Assembly: GCF_014217335.1 (NCBI RefSeq)
Contig: NZ_CP060092.1
Location: 1,195,501 to 1,259,500, forward strand
Source: Teredinibacter purpureus
GTDB lineage: Bacteria > Pseudomonadota > Gammaproteobacteria > Pseudomonadales > Cellvibrionaceae
DNA length: 64,000 bases
Direction of reading: 5' to 3'
How positions within the stretch are numbered: position 1 is the stretch's first letter; each line of letters begins with the position of its first letter. A model generated the notes under the pieces. The model saw only the letters and a list, made by a program, of their open reading frames with translations. It was not told the origin of the DNA and did not search any database. Both the position numbers and the translations under genes were made by a program. Below, piece after piece: positions 45,750-55,159 of this stretch.

Positions 45750-46520
45750 GTGACCTTAACGAATCAATACCCCAGCCTTAAAGACCGAGTTGTACTTATT
45801 ACTGGTGGGGCGTCTGGCATTGGCGCGAACATGGTAGAGGCGTTTTGTCGGCAGCAGGCCATTGTTGCTTTTATCGATATTTTGGCCGACGAGGCTGAAG
45901 CTCTAGTCGCGCAACTAACGGCAACCGAAGGGGTGCGTGCGCCACGCTATTTTCAGTGTGACCTACGTGATATTTCACTCTTACAGGCCACGATTAACGC
46001 TATTGCCGAGTTGCTCGGCCCAATCGCTGTTTTGTTGAATAACGCCGGTGATGATGAGCGTCATGATTTTCGAGAAGTGACGGTAGACTATTGGGACGAT
46101 CGAATAGCGGTGAATTTGCGGCATTATTTTTTCGCAGCCCAAGCGGTGTACCCCTATATGCAAAGCCTGGGGTATGGTTCCATTATTAACCTCGGCTCTA
46201 TGAGTTGGTACGCAAGGCAGGGTGAAATGCCGAGTTATACCAGTGCTAAGGCAGCTGTAGAGGGCCTAACGCGTGGTTTAGCGCGTGACATGGGTCTAGA
46301 GTCAATACGTGTGAATACCTTGGTGCCCGGTTGGGTTGCAACACCCCGCCAGCTTGAAAAACGATTGAGTGAAGATGCACAACGTCATATCTGTGAAGCG
46401 CAATGCCTCAAACGAATGGTTCAGCCCGAAGACGTTGCAGCAATGGCGTTGTTTCTGGCGGCTGATGACAGCCAAATGTGTACGTCGCAGCACTTTATAG
46501 TGGATGGCGGCTGGGTATAG
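45750..46520 (+). CDS. SDR-family sugar 1-dehydrogenase, XylB(Caulobacter)-like
   Basis: 256 residues, a classical short-chain dehydrogenase with cofactor motif TGGASGIG (18-25), acidic residue in FIDI favouring NAD, NNAG (97-100), Ser150/152 and Tyr163-x3-Lys167. PSLKDRVVLITGGASGIG, DDERHDFREVTVDYWDDRI and VNLRH align closely with the NAD-dependent D-xylose 1-dehydrogenase of Caulobacter. It should oxidise an aldopentose (arabinose, xylose) or a related sugar to its lactone. No lactonase or dehydratase is next to it, so the oxidative route would depend on genes elsewhere. Confidence 0.85.
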   Translation: MTLTNQYPSLKDRVVLITGGASGIGANMVEAFCRQQAIVAFIDILADEAEALVAQLTATEGVRAPRYFQCDLRDISLLQATINAIAELLGPIAVLLNNAGDDERHDFREVTVDYWDDRIAVNLRHYFFAAQAVYPYMQSLGYGSIINLGSMSWYARQGEMPSYTSAKAAVEGLTRGLARDMGLESIRVNTLVPGWVATPRQLEKRLSEDAQRHICEAQCLKRMVQPEDVAAMALFLAADDSQMCTSQHFIVDGGWV

Positions 46521-46634
46521 CGCTCAGTTTCTGCCGTTTACCGAATGCGCCTTGGGCGAGGTTTCTCGTTTGTCGTACCTGATGTTACCGCCAGCCAAAA
46601 CCTCTTGTTTAAACATCTCTCCCGAAATAAGTCG

Positions 46635-46664
46635 TTGACACGTGTTCGTGCTGTTCACGATAAT
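46635..46664 (+). promoter_or_regulatory. Predicted promoter of araBDA
   Basis: TTGACA (46635-46640), 18-bp spacer, GATAAT (46659-46664). The inverted repeat TCGTG-N5-CACGA (46646-46660) lies inside the spacer, and an AT-rich palindromic tract follows the -10. The expected transcript starts near 46671, about 77 nt before araB. A repressor bound to the inverted repeat would block polymerase. Confidence 0.6.
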
Positions 46665-46747
46665 ATTATATTACAATAATGTTATTGGCTCCCTGTGCCG
46701 CCGCAATGCTGGCCTTCTAGGGTGGCGCGTACACAGGTAGCTTATCA

Positions 46748-48415
46748 ATGGTGTCTTATGCTTTAGGCCTCGACTACGGCAGCGATTCAGTTCGTGCGTT
46801 GTTAGTCGATACACACACGGGTACAGAAGTCGCAACGAATGTGGTGGCCTACCCTCGATGGCGTAACGGCCTGTATTGCGAACCCACGGCGGACCAGTTT
46901 CGTCAGCATCCGCTCGATTATTTGGAATCCCTTCAATCGTGTTTGGCCGGCCTTTGGGCAATAGCGCCCAAAGGTGCTGGCGCGCGCGTTGTAGGGGTGA
47001 GTTTTGATACGACGGGTTCAACGCCAATTGCGGTCGATGCCGAAGGCACGGCGCTGGCGTTAACGCCAGCGTTTGCCGAAAATCCACATGCCATGTTTAT
47101 CTTGTGGAAAGACCACACCGCGGTGAAGGAAGCGCAAGAAATTACGGCTGCAGCGAACGCTTCATCAGAGGGATACCTGCAATTTGCTGGGGGTATCTAT
47201 TCGTCCGAATGGTACTGGGCAAAGGTGCTGCATGTACTGCGAGAGAGCCCTGAGGTGCGTGAAGCTGCCCATATGTGGGTTGAGCATTGTGATTGGATGC
47301 CTGCGGTTCTCACCGGTACCACTCACCCGAATCAATTCAGGATGGGGCGCTGCGCTGCGGGCCATAAAATTCTCTGGCATGAACGCTGGGGCGGTTACCC
47401 GTCGAATGATTTCTTTTCTGCCATAGACCCATTGTTAGATGGTTTGCGCGACACCTTGCCCTCGGAAACCTTTACGGCCGATAACCGCGTTGGGGAACTG
47501 ACCCCTGAGTGGGCCGAAAAGCTGGGGTTAGCGGTTGGTATCCCCGTAGGTTTTGGTGCGTTCGACTGTCATATGGGCGCTGTTGCTGCACGCGTAAAGC
47601 CCGGGGTGCTTACCAAAATTATGGGCACGTCCACGTGCGATATTACGGTCGCACATTACGATGACATTGCCGATAACTGTATTCGTGGCATTTGCGGGCA
47701 AGTGGATGGTTCCGTATTACCAGGCATGGTTGGCCTTGAGGCAGGCCAAAGTGCCTTTGGCGATCTTTATGCGTGGTTCAAGCAATTGGTATCGTGGCCG
47801 TTGCACGCCGTTTTATCCGAAAGCGCCGAATTGGACGAACAGACAAAAAGTCATTTAATTAACGCCATTGACGATGCCATATTGCCGGCCCTCAGCCGCG
47901 AGGCGGAAAAATTAGTGCCGGGTGAATCAGCTATTACCGCGCTCGATTGGGTGAACGGCCGACGAACGCCCGATGCCGATCAAACGGTTGCTATGGCGCT
48001 ATCGGGGTTAAAAATGGGCAGCCAAGCGCCGCACATTTTTCGAGGTCTCGTAGAAGCAACCGCGTTTGGTGCAAGAGCCATTATCGAACGTTTTCGAGAA
48101 GAGGGTGTTGTGATAAACGCGGTTGTTGCAATAGGCGGTATCTCGAAGAAGTCCGATTTTGTGATGCAACTGTGCGCCGATGTTTGGGGTTGCGAAATTG
48201 AGGTGCTTGAAAGCGAGCAAAGTTGTGCGCTGGGTGCGGCTATTTTTGCGGCCACCGTGGGCGGTGCCTTTGAAGATGTTGCGAGCGCCCAAACGGTTAT
48301 GGCGTCTGAGGTCTGTAAAACGTATAAGCCAAATATAAATTTGGCGGGTACCTATAACGAACTGTACCGGCGCTACGAGCGGCTCGGTGACTTTGTCGAT
48401 GGAGGTGTACAGTGA
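46748..48415 (+). CDS. araB: Ribulokinase AraB
   Basis: 555 residues (E. coli 566), FGGY carbohydrate kinase. YALGLDYGSDSVRALLVDTH is the N-terminal phosphate-binding region, LCADVWGCEIEVLESEQSCA and ALGAAIFAATVGG close the C-terminal domain, and GAFDCHMGAVAARVKPGVL and KIMGTSTCDI are ribulokinase-type. It phosphorylates L-ribulose to L-ribulose 5-phosphate. A promoter lies at 46635-46664. It overlaps araD by 4 nt (GTGA). Confidence 0.95.
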   Translation: MVSYALGLDYGSDSVRALLVDTHTGTEVATNVVAYPRWRNGLYCEPTADQFRQHPLDYLESLQSCLAGLWAIAPKGAGARVVGVSFDTTGSTPIAVDAEGTALALTPAFAENPHAMFILWKDHTAVKEAQEITAAANASSEGYLQFAGGIYSSEWYWAKVLHVLRESPEVREAAHMWVEHCDWMPAVLTGTTHPNQFRMGRCAAGHKILWHERWGGYPSNDFFSAIDPLLDGLRDTLPSETFTADNRVGELTPEWAEKLGLAVGIPVGFGAFDCHMGAVAARVKPGVLTKIMGTSTCDITVAHYDDIADNCIRGICGQVDGSVLPGMVGLEAGQSAFGDLYAWFKQLVSWPLHAVLSESAELDEQTKSHLINAIDDAILPALSREAEKLVPGESAITALDWVNGRRTPDADQTVAMALSGLKMGSQAPHIFRGLVEATAFGARAIIERFREEGVVINAVVAIGGISKKSDFVMQLCADVWGCEIEVLESEQSCALGAAIFAATVGGAFEDVASAQTVMASEVCKTYKPNINLAGTYNELYRRYERLGDFVDGGVQ

Positions 48416-49107
48416 GTTACCTAGAATTAAAACGCGAAGCTTATGAAGCCAATATGGAGTTGCAGACACGCAATTTAATTATTTACACATGGGGCAATGT
48501 TTCGCAGGTCGATCGTGATAAAAATGTAATGGCGATTAAGCCCAGTGGTGTGCCCTACGAATCGTTAAAGCCAGAGCACCTCGTGATTGTTGATCTCGAG
48601 AATAATAATACCGTAGAGGGTGATCTACGGCCTTCGTCGGACACAAAAACCCACACGCATCTGTACCGACATTTTGAAACGATCGGCGGTGTAACCCATA
48701 CGCACTCCACCTATGCAACAGCGTGGGCTCAAGCGCAATGCGCTATTCCTTGTTATGGTACCACCCATGCTGATTTCGCTTACGGTGAAGTTCCCTGTAC
48801 AGCGATTATTACCGACGAGCAAATAGAGCGGGATTATGAAAATGAAACCGGTGTGCAAATTACCAATACTTTCGAAGCGCTAAATGCTGAAGAGGTGCCA
48901 ATGGTGATTGTGGCGGGGCATGCGCCATTTACATGGGGTAAAAATGCCGCGCAATCGGTTTATCATGCAGTAGTGTTAGAAGAGATGGCGCGCATGGCCT
49001 ACCTAACGAAAACGTTATCACCCAATGTGCAGCCACTTAAACAATCCATTGTGGATAAGCACTACCAACGAAAACACGGAAATAATGCCTATTACGGTCA
49101 AAAATAA
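48412..49107 (+). CDS. araD: L-ribulose-5-phosphate 4-epimerase AraD
   Basis: 231 residues, the same length as E. coli AraD. The zinc site is formed by His96 and His98 (in THTHSTYATAWAQ) and His170 (VAGHAPFTWG); AIKPSGVPYESL is the phosphate-binding region. It makes D-xylulose 5-phosphate for the pentose phosphate pathway. The start is GTG within the araB stop. The order araB-araD-araA differs from E. coli araBAD. Confidence 0.96.
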   Translation: MSYLELKREAYEANMELQTRNLIIYTWGNVSQVDRDKNVMAIKPSGVPYESLKPEHLVIVDLENNNTVEGDLRPSSDTKTHTHLYRHFETIGGVTHTHSTYATAWAQAQCAIPCYGTTHADFAYGEVPCTAIITDEQIERDYENETGVQITNTFEALNAEEVPMVIVAGHAPFTWGKNAAQSVYHAVVLEEMARMAYLTKTLSPNVQPLKQSIVDKHYQRKHGNNAYYGQK

Positions 49108-49171
49108 TATTTTTCTATAATACTACAAATGCTGTACTAAATTAAAAATTGCGAAATAGTTGAGAAACGGA

Positions 49172-50674
49172 ATGAAAGTATATAACGATAAAAACGTTTG
49201 GCTGGTAACGGGTTCACAGCACTTATATGGGCCAACTGTTTTGCAGCAGGTAAAAGAGAACAGCACCGTCATTGCACAAGGTTTGAGTGAATCGCCACAT
49301 CTTTCTGCACAGGTGCTCGCTAAAGGTGTGGTCACAACACCAGAAGAAATTCTAGCTGTTTGTCAGCAGGCTAATAGCGATGACCATTGCGTTGGTCTTA
49401 TTCTTTGGATGCACACATTTTCGCCGGCGAAAATGTGGATAGCAGGCTTAAGCTTATTGGCGAAACCCTACCTGCATTTACACACCCAATTTGGTGCGGC
49501 CTTACCGTGGGCAAGCATCGACATGAACTATATGAACTTGAATCAAAGTGCGCACGGCGATCGTGAGTTTGGCCATATTAGTACCCGCTTGCGACAAGAG
49601 CGAAAAGTGGTGGTAGGGCATTGGGAAAGGGAAAATGTTCAAATAAAAATAGATGACTGGGTTCGCGCGGCAATGGGCCTAGCGGAAGCTCGCGGCCTAA
49701 AAGTAGCGCGCTTCGGCGATAATATGCGGCAGGTCGCCGTTACCGATGGCGACAAAGTCGCGGCACAAATTCAGTTTGGTTTTGAAGTGAATGCCTACGG
49801 CCTAGGAGAATTGGCCAGTGTTTGCGATGCTGTGACAAGCACCGAACTTGACACACTCATTGAAGAATATAAAAAGCTGTATGACATTGCCCCAAGCCTG
49901 TTCAATGACGCGCACCAATATGACATGCTAAAAAATGAAGCGCGGTTAGAACTGGGTATGGAGCGCTTTATGGAAGAACGTGGCGTTAAAGCGTTTACCA
50001 ACTGCTTTGAAAATTTGACGGGGCTATCTGGTTTGCCGGGGTTAGCGACGCAAAATTTGATGCGTAAAGGCTATGGTTATGGGGGTGAAGGCGATTGGAA
50101 AACGGCCGCCATGAATCGCATCGTAAAAGTGATGAGTTTAGGCCGCGAAGGCGGCACCTCCTTTATGGAAGATTATACTTATGACTTTGGGCTTCCTGAC
50201 CAAGTACTCGGTGCGCACATGTTAGAAATATGCCCGAGTATTGCAGGCCAAAAACCCACGGTTGAAGTACAGCGCCACACGATAGGCATTAAAAAAGATA
50301 TTGCTCGATTATTATTTACCGGCAAACCTGGGCCTGCAATGAATATCTCATTAATTGATTTAGGTAACCGGTTTCGTATGGTTGTAAATGAGGTAGACAC
50401 CGTTGAGCCTCCCGCGAGTTTACCTCATTTGCCGGTGGCTAAAGCGCTTTGGCAGCCGCGCCCAAATCTCGAAATTGCTGCCGCTGCTTGGATTTATTCT
50501 GGTGCGGCACATCACAGTGTTTATACACAAGGCATAACGTTAGATCACTTAAATGATTTCGCCGAAATGTTAGATGTAGAGATGGTGGTTATCGACGAAA
50601 ATACTCGCTTAACTGAATTTAAAAAAGAACTGCGACACAATGCAGTTTACTACCATATGAATAAAGGTTTCTAA
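49172..50674 (+). CDS. araA: L-arabinose isomerase AraA
   Basis: ATG at 49172 gives exactly 500 residues, the E. coli length; an in-frame TTG at 49160 is unlikely. [19 protein letters not shown] at the N-terminus, [37 protein letters not shown] and [18 protein letters not shown] are all signature regions, including the metal-binding Glu/His positions. It converts L-arabinose to L-ribulose. It lies 64 nt after araD, probably in the same transcript. Confidence 0.97.
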   Translation: MKVYNDKNVWLVTGSQHLYGPTVLQQVKENSTVIAQGLSESPHLSAQVLAKGVVTTPEEILAVCQQANSDDHCVGLILWMHTFSPAKMWIAGLSLLAKPYLHLHTQFGAALPWASIDMNYMNLNQSAHGDREFGHISTRLRQERKVVVGHWERENVQIKIDDWVRAAMGLAEARGLKVARFGDNMRQVAVTDGDKVAAQIQFGFEVNAYGLGELASVCDAVTSTELDTLIEEYKKLYDIAPSLFNDAHQYDMLKNEARLELGMERFMEERGVKAFTNCFENLTGLSGLPGLATQNLMRKGYGYGGEGDWKTAAMNRIVKVMSLGREGGTSFMEDYTYDFGLPDQVLGAHMLEICPSIAGQKPTVEVQRHTIGIKKDIARLLFTGKPGPAMNISLIDLGNRFRMVVNEVDTVEPPASLPHLPVAKALWQPRPNLEIAAAAWIYSGAAHHSVYTQGITLDHLNDFAEMLDVEMVVIDENTRLTEFKKELRHNAVYYHMNKGF

Positions 50675-50775
50675 ATTCGACCTTCGTCGAAGGAGTAAGA
50701 TTGAATGTTCTTGAATAATCAACCTTGCTTGATGCGGGCAAGTAAACCCGTTACTCTCCGGCTTTCGGAAACCGT

Positions 50776-51492
50776 ATGAAGGTCGTCGCAGTGTTAGATA
50801 AAAATTTCAACCTTTCTTATCGTATGGCTCAAGAGTTGGGTCGTGCAATTATATGTGGTGAATTCAAATCACATGACAGCCTTCCTACTGAAGCAGAACT
50901 GTGCGAAAAGTTTGGCGTAAGCCGAACTGCCGTTCGAGAAGCCGTAAAAATGCTATCGGCAAAAGGGCTTATCGCGAGTAAGCCAAGGCAAGGTATTCGA
51001 GTATTGCCTGAAGAAGATTGGAATATTTTTGATGCAGATCTACTGCGGTGGTCGTTGGAAGGTAATCCTTCCATGCAGGTGTTGAAAGAGTTTTTGCAAA
51101 TGCGCATTGCTATCGAACCAGAGGCTGCAGCTTTGGCCGCAAGAAACACCGAGCCAGATAGGTTGATCAATATTGCGAGTGCGTTAGAACGCATGGGTAG
51201 CGCCGAGGAAGGCTCTGCAGAGGCGCTAGAAGCGGATATCGATTTTCATATTTCTATTTTGTATGCTAGCGACAATCGCTTCTATATTCGTATGCGCGAT
51301 TTTATTCGTACCGCCCTCAACGTAAGCATTGTTCACACTAACGTGATTAAAGGGGATTTTTCGGCAACGCTAGAAGAGCATGCGAAGGTGTACCGTGCTA
51401 TTGAAAATCAAGATGCACCGGCGGCAAAAGAGGCGATGCTTTTTCTCATAGATGAAGCGTTGAGTTTTATTGAGTCAGAGCTACAGAAATAA
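50776..51492 (+). CDS. GntR/FadR-type regulator, probable local arabinose-locus regulator
   Basis: 238 residues. The N-terminal winged helix-turn-helix (about residues 12-78) includes SLPTEAELCEKFGVSRTAVR and AKGLIASKPRQGIRVL; the C-terminal FCD domain (about 95-230) has FLQMRIAIEPEAAALAA, DIDFHISILYAS and LEEHAKVYRAIENQ with the usual metal-binding Asp/His. FadR-type regulators respond to acids or sugar derivatives. It sits 100 nt after araA and no AraC-type gene is present, so it is the likely regulator of this locus; that is inference. An alternative is control of the convergent MFS gene. Confidence 0.88.
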   Translation: MKVVAVLDKNFNLSYRMAQELGRAIICGEFKSHDSLPTEAELCEKFGVSRTAVREAVKMLSAKGLIASKPRQGIRVLPEEDWNIFDADLLRWSLEGNPSMQVLKEFLQMRIAIEPEAAALAARNTEPDRLINIASALERMGSAEEGSAEALEADIDFHISILYASDNRFYIRMRDFIRTALNVSIVHTNVIKGDFSATLEEHAKVYRAIENQDAPAAKEAMLFLIDEALSFIESELQK

Positions 51493-51535
51493 AGCTATGG
51501 TATGACAATAAGATAAATGATTTGTAGGGGAATAT

Positions 51536-51586
51536 GCCACACATAAAAAAACCGCTCTATGGCAGAGCGGTTTTTTTATGTGTGGC
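51536..51586. terminator. Very long perfect hairpin, bidirectional terminator
   Basis: A perfect 23-bp stem (51536-51558 with 51564-51586) around a 5-nt ATGGC loop. The middle has CCGCTCT/AGAGCGG flanked by A7 and T7, giving terminator signals in both directions. It serves the FadR-type gene (+). Confidence 0.92.
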
Positions 51587-51628
51587 ACTAATATTTTTTG
51601 ATGATCAAATGTTAAAAAATATTAGTGC
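51585..51628. terminator. Second perfect hairpin adjoining the first
   Basis: GCACTAATATTTTTT (51585-51599) pairs perfectly with its complement at 51614-51628 across a 14-nt loop. It shares its first two bases with the preceding hairpin and lies 25 nt from the MFS stop. The stem is AT-rich. Confidence 0.75.
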
Positions 51629-51652
51629 TACGGGGTTGCAATACATGCAGCG

Positions 51653-52990
51653 TTAAGCTGAGGCCTCAGTTGTGGCGCTCTCACCTGCAGTATCGTCATC
51701 GTGATTCACGTGGAAGGGCGCGAACCAGCATATAAGGAAGGACGGAATAGTGGCCGCCATTACAAATACAAAGTAACCAACGTACCCCATTTTTTGTTGG
51801 AGTAGGCCACTAACCATACCGGTCAACATCATACATAAACCCATAAGAGCCGTACCGAAGGCATAATGTGTAGTGGCGTATTTACCCGGAGCCAACTGCT
51901 GCATAAGGTAAATCATAAAACCAACAGAACCAATACCGAAAAAGAACTGTTCCAGCACAACGCCTGCCGTAATAATGGCGTGACTCTCAGGTTGGTACAT
52001 AGCCATTAATAAAAAGGTAACGTTTGGAATGTTGACACAAAAACACAGTGGGAATAACGCCTTTTGTAAGCCCTTTTTAGCAACATAAGCACCGCCTACC
52101 AAAGAACCAATCAATAATGCAATAAGGCCAAAGGTACCGTAGATAATACCGAAGCCTTGGTTGGTTAAGGCTAGGCCGCCGTTCTCCACGGCATCTTTCA
52201 TAAAGAGCATACTTGGAGCGTTCAAAAAACCAAAGCTCACACGGAACAATAAGGCAAAGCCAATCATCATCCATATGCCACGCTTTTGGAAGAAAGTAAC
52301 AAACGCATCCATTAATGTGCCAATCGCTTCGCCAGGTGTTTTAGGTGTGTTTTCTGCACGAGCACCTTCCGGCATTACACGCCAGTGCCACGCCGCCATA
52401 CCCAACATAATGACACCCATTAAGCCGAATACGATCTGCCAAGATTTTGTCCACTCAGGGCCAGATACATGCGGATCATGATCGAATATATATTGGTGCA
52501 GCAAACCACTCAACACGACCATAACGCTCATCATCGCGAGTTTACCTAGATTCCAGCTAAGGCTCTGCCAACCGCAGTAAAGGGCCTGCTGTTTAGAATC
52601 GAGCGAAGTAACGTATACGCCATCGGTTGTGATGTCTTGCGAGGAACCAATAAAAGACAGTATCCAAAAGAACACCAGCATAATAGAGATGTAGCTCGGT
52701 AAGCTCATGACTAAGGAGACACCGACAAAACCAACACCCAAAATGACTTGGGATAACAATACGAAAAATTTCTTGGTTTTGTACATTTCAAGAAAAGCTG
52801 CGAACAAGGGCTTAATGGTATAGGCCAAGCCGAGTGCACTGGCGTATGCGGCGGCCTTAGCGTTATCCATTCCCAAGTTGCTAAACATAACAACGGCTGC
52901 AGCCGTTAGCATGTTGTAGGTTAGAGCCATGGTAAAATAACTAGACGGCACCCACAGTAGCGGGTGTTTCGTTTTGCTTGGAGAGGTCAT
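51653..52990 (-). CDS. MFS transporter, AmpG-like
   Basis: 445 residues with 12 predicted membrane helices. LGLAYTIKPLFAAFLEMYKT and WILSFIGSSQDITTDGVYV, with an Asp pair in the helix 4-5 region, are typical of AmpG/PAT-type carriers, which move muropeptides or other sugar conjugates. It has an acidic cytoplasmic C-terminus (NHDDDTAGESATTEASA). It is convergent with the FadR-type regulator gene of the arabinose locus. Oligosaccharide or arabinoside uptake is possible; muropeptide recycling is the alternative. Confidence 0.8.
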   Translation of the reverse strand: MTSPSKTKHPLLWVPSSYFTMALTYNMLTAAAVVMFSNLGMDNAKAAAYASALGLAYTIKPLFAAFLEMYKTKKFFVLLSQVILGVGFVGVSLVMSLPSYISIMLVFFWILSFIGSSQDITTDGVYVTSLDSKQQALYCGWQSLSWNLGKLAMMSVMVVLSGLLHQYIFDHDPHVSGPEWTKSWQIVFGLMGVIMLGMAAWHWRVMPEGARAENTPKTPGEAIGTLMDAFVTFFQKRGIWMMIGFALLFRVSFGFLNAPSMLFMKDAVENGGLALTNQGFGIIYGTFGLIALLIGSLVGGAYVAKKGLQKALFPLCFCVNIPNVTFLLMAMYQPESHAIITAGVVLEQFFFGIGSVGFMIYLMQQLAPGKYATTHYAFGTALMGLCMMLTGMVSGLLQQKMGYVGYFVFVMAATIPSFLICWFAPFHVNHDDDTAGESATTEASA

Positions 52991-53172
52991 TGGTACACCT
53001 TTATTATTTTTACGTTGTTATTGTTCTATGGTCCAAATAGGTGACCGGATAGTAACAAATTTTCAATCTGGCGGAAGTGTTTCCGGCGCGGCTTATGGCG
53101 AAAAAGGCGTCGATCCATGCTTTAGTGTTAACATGCGTGCAATGAGTACACACCTATTGAGGAGAAGCGTAC

Positions 53173-53625
53173 ATGGCTATTTGGGTTGATGCCGACGCCT
53201 GCCCTATCGTCATTCGAGATATATTAATTAGGGCATCACAACGCACGGGTGTTGAAACTATTTTTGTCGCGAATCAACGATTGCCTTTGCCCAATATTCC
53301 GAGCCTAAAAATGCTACAGGTGTCGGCGGGTTTCGATGCGGCAGACAATGAAATTGTGTTACGTGCACAGGTGGGTGATTTAGTGATTACCAACGATATT
53401 CCCTTGGCTGCCGAAGTGGTCGAAAAAGGTGTGGAGACGGTAAGTAATCGGGGTGAAAAATTTACGGCTAATAATATTCGCGCAAGGCTTAATATTCGAG
53501 ATTTTATGGAAACCATGCGGGCAAGTGGTGAACATACAGGCGGCCCGGCAGCATTGAGTCAGCAAGATAGGCAAGCATTTGGAAAAGTTCTTGATCAATA
53601 TTTGGCATCGCCTTCTAAGGCTTAA
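53173..53625 (+). CDS. yaiI: YaiI/YqxD family protein (UPF0178, DUF188)
   Basis: 150 residues. It begins with [20 protein letters not shown], continues with [19 protein letters not shown] and [18 protein letters not shown], the conserved blocks of UPF0178. The Asp pattern ([17 protein letters not shown]) resembles PIN-like nucleases, but activity is not established for the family. A GAGGAGAAG site lies just upstream of ATG 53173. It is a single-gene unit. Confidence 0.95.
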   Translation: MAIWVDADACPIVIRDILIRASQRTGVETIFVANQRLPLPNIPSLKMLQVSAGFDAADNEIVLRAQVGDLVITNDIPLAAEVVEKGVETVSNRGEKFTANNIRARLNIRDFMETMRASGEHTGGPAALSQQDRQAFGKVLDQYLASPSKA

Positions 53626-53758
53626 TCACGCGCGCAGCCGTTATAATAATGACGTACAAGAGTGCTTGCGTAACAGTGTACAATTGGTTGAATTGGCCGC
53701 AGCAGTTTATGGGTTGTCGTGTTAACGGTATTTTTTCGGCAGTATAGGGAGAAAGCCT

Positions 53759-54342
53759 TTGGTGGCGGTTTCTGAGTATTTGGCGGTTGATGAACCCGGT
53801 ATAATCCGATTAATTACGCATATTCAGCAGCAGGAATTTAATCTTAATATCACCGCAGAGGATCAGCCCGATTTAAATGAGATACCCACTTTTTATCAGG
53901 TAGGAGCGGGTAATTTCTGGATGGCAACGTTAGACGGTAAAGTGATTGGTTCTATTGCGTTGTTGGATATTGGTAATGGCAATGCCGCGCTACGTAAGTT
54001 TTTTGTTCAAAAAGACTTGCGTGGAGGGGCCTCGCTATCGCCAAGCCATTACTGTGCGTATTGTTACGTTGGGCGAAGGCTAAATCGATAAAAGAGATCT
54101 ACCTCGGGACCGTCGATACGTTTTTCGCTGCACACCGTTTTTATGAAAAAAATGATTTTGAGTTGTGCGAAAAAACACATTTACCAAAAACTTTCCCTTT
54201 AGTGAACGTCGGTAACGATATTTTATCGGCTTTGTGTGTCGTGGCTGGGCACCTCCGTATTGGCGGAAATGCCCAGTGGTTGAATCGCTGTAGTTTTAGC
54301 GCAATAACAGCAATGGTTTTTGGGTTTTACGTAACATTGTGA
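53759..54342 (+). pseudogene. GNAT acetyltransferase broken by a single-base frameshift
   Basis: The first part (frame of 53759) reads as a GNAT N-terminus up to ALRKFFVQKDLRG; the continuation lies in another frame as GLAIAKPLLCVLLRWAKAKS, then EIYLGTVDTFFAAHRFYEKN and LPKTFPLVNV. The shift occurs at a G-run at 54026-54029. One extra G would restore RGGGLAIAKPLL, the expected acetyl-CoA-binding loop. As written the first frame stops at 54091. The second frame runs on past the usual end to 54342 and into the 3' end of the convergent usp gene. It may be a true loss of function or a sequencing error in the homopolymer. Confidence 0.8.
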
Positions 54343-55159
54343 GTGTAAAGCTACCGAGTAAAAAATCACGCACACGGTTGTGGCTGAATGCGCCCATCAA
54401 CATTAAGTCAATATCGTGTTCGGTTTGATAGGCCGGTAATACATCTTCACTGTTGCCTACTAAGCAAACACTTGTAACGTCGATGCCCGCAGCCTGAAGG
54501 TGAGCCGTGGCTTCTGACAGTAAAATATCGCTATCCAACGCTTTGGCAACGACATGCACAAGATGACAGGGTAGATTTTTAAAGAGAGGGCTGGTGGCAA
54601 CCATTTCCAGCGCTCGTTGTGCCGCGTCACTGCCATCGTAGGCCAGCATGACTTTTTTGGGCTCGGTATACGTCTTATTCACTACCAGAATAGGCTTTTG
54701 CACTGCACGAATAGTCGTTTCGAGTTTGCGGCCAAGACCTTTTTCTTCGCTTGCATGATGTTCACCGCGAATGCCTACAACGAGAAGCCGAATATCCTCT
54801 TCCATTTCCACGAGACTCTCAGAGAGCGAACCATGACGCTGGCTTGTGTGCACTTCAGCAACGCCGCTTTCTAGTGTCATTTCCTTAGCGGCTTGTAACA
54901 TCAAGTTACCCTTTTGAATCAGTAGTTTGCTACGCTCTGCTTCCACCCTTGTAAGTTCGCTTAGCAACTCTTCTGAAGAGCCTAGGCCGATGGCGCCACT
55001 ATAATCGGCGACCACAGGAGCTGGATTGTGCTCAATAGTATGCAGAAGTTTCAGTGGTGCATTAACGGTTCTTGCCACCCATGCCGCATATTCACATACC
55101 GCACCACTGAACTGAGAACTATCGATGCAGGATAGGACTAATTGCTTATTTGTGCTCAT
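54296..55159 (-). CDS. Tandem universal stress protein (UspA family)
   Basis: 287 residues with two UspA domains: the first (residues 5-145) starts QLVLSCIDSSQFSGAVCEYA, the second (about 150-287) starts PKKVMLAYDGSDAAQRALEM and ends with LMGAFSHNRVRDFLLGSFTL, whose G-x2-x-G-x9-G(S/T) pattern marks the ATP-binding subgroup. It is encoded immediately after the SulP permease and overlaps its stop by one base (TAATG), so it is translationally coupled and probably modulates or senses the transport step. Confidence 0.92.
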   Translation of the reverse strand: MSTNKQLVLSCIDSSQFSGAVCEYAAWVARTVNAPLKLLHTIEHNPAPVVADYSGAIGLGSSEELLSELTRVEAERSKLLIQKGNLMLQAAKEMTLESGVAEVHTSQRHGSLSESLVEMEEDIRLLVVGIRGEHHASEEKGLGRKLETTIRAVQKPILVVNKTYTEPKKVMLAYDGSDAAQRALEMVATSPLFKNLPCHLVHVVAKALDSDILLSEATAHLQAAGIDVTSVCLVGNSEDVLPAYQTEHDIDLMLMGAFSHNRVRDFLLGSFTLTMLRKTQKPLLLLR

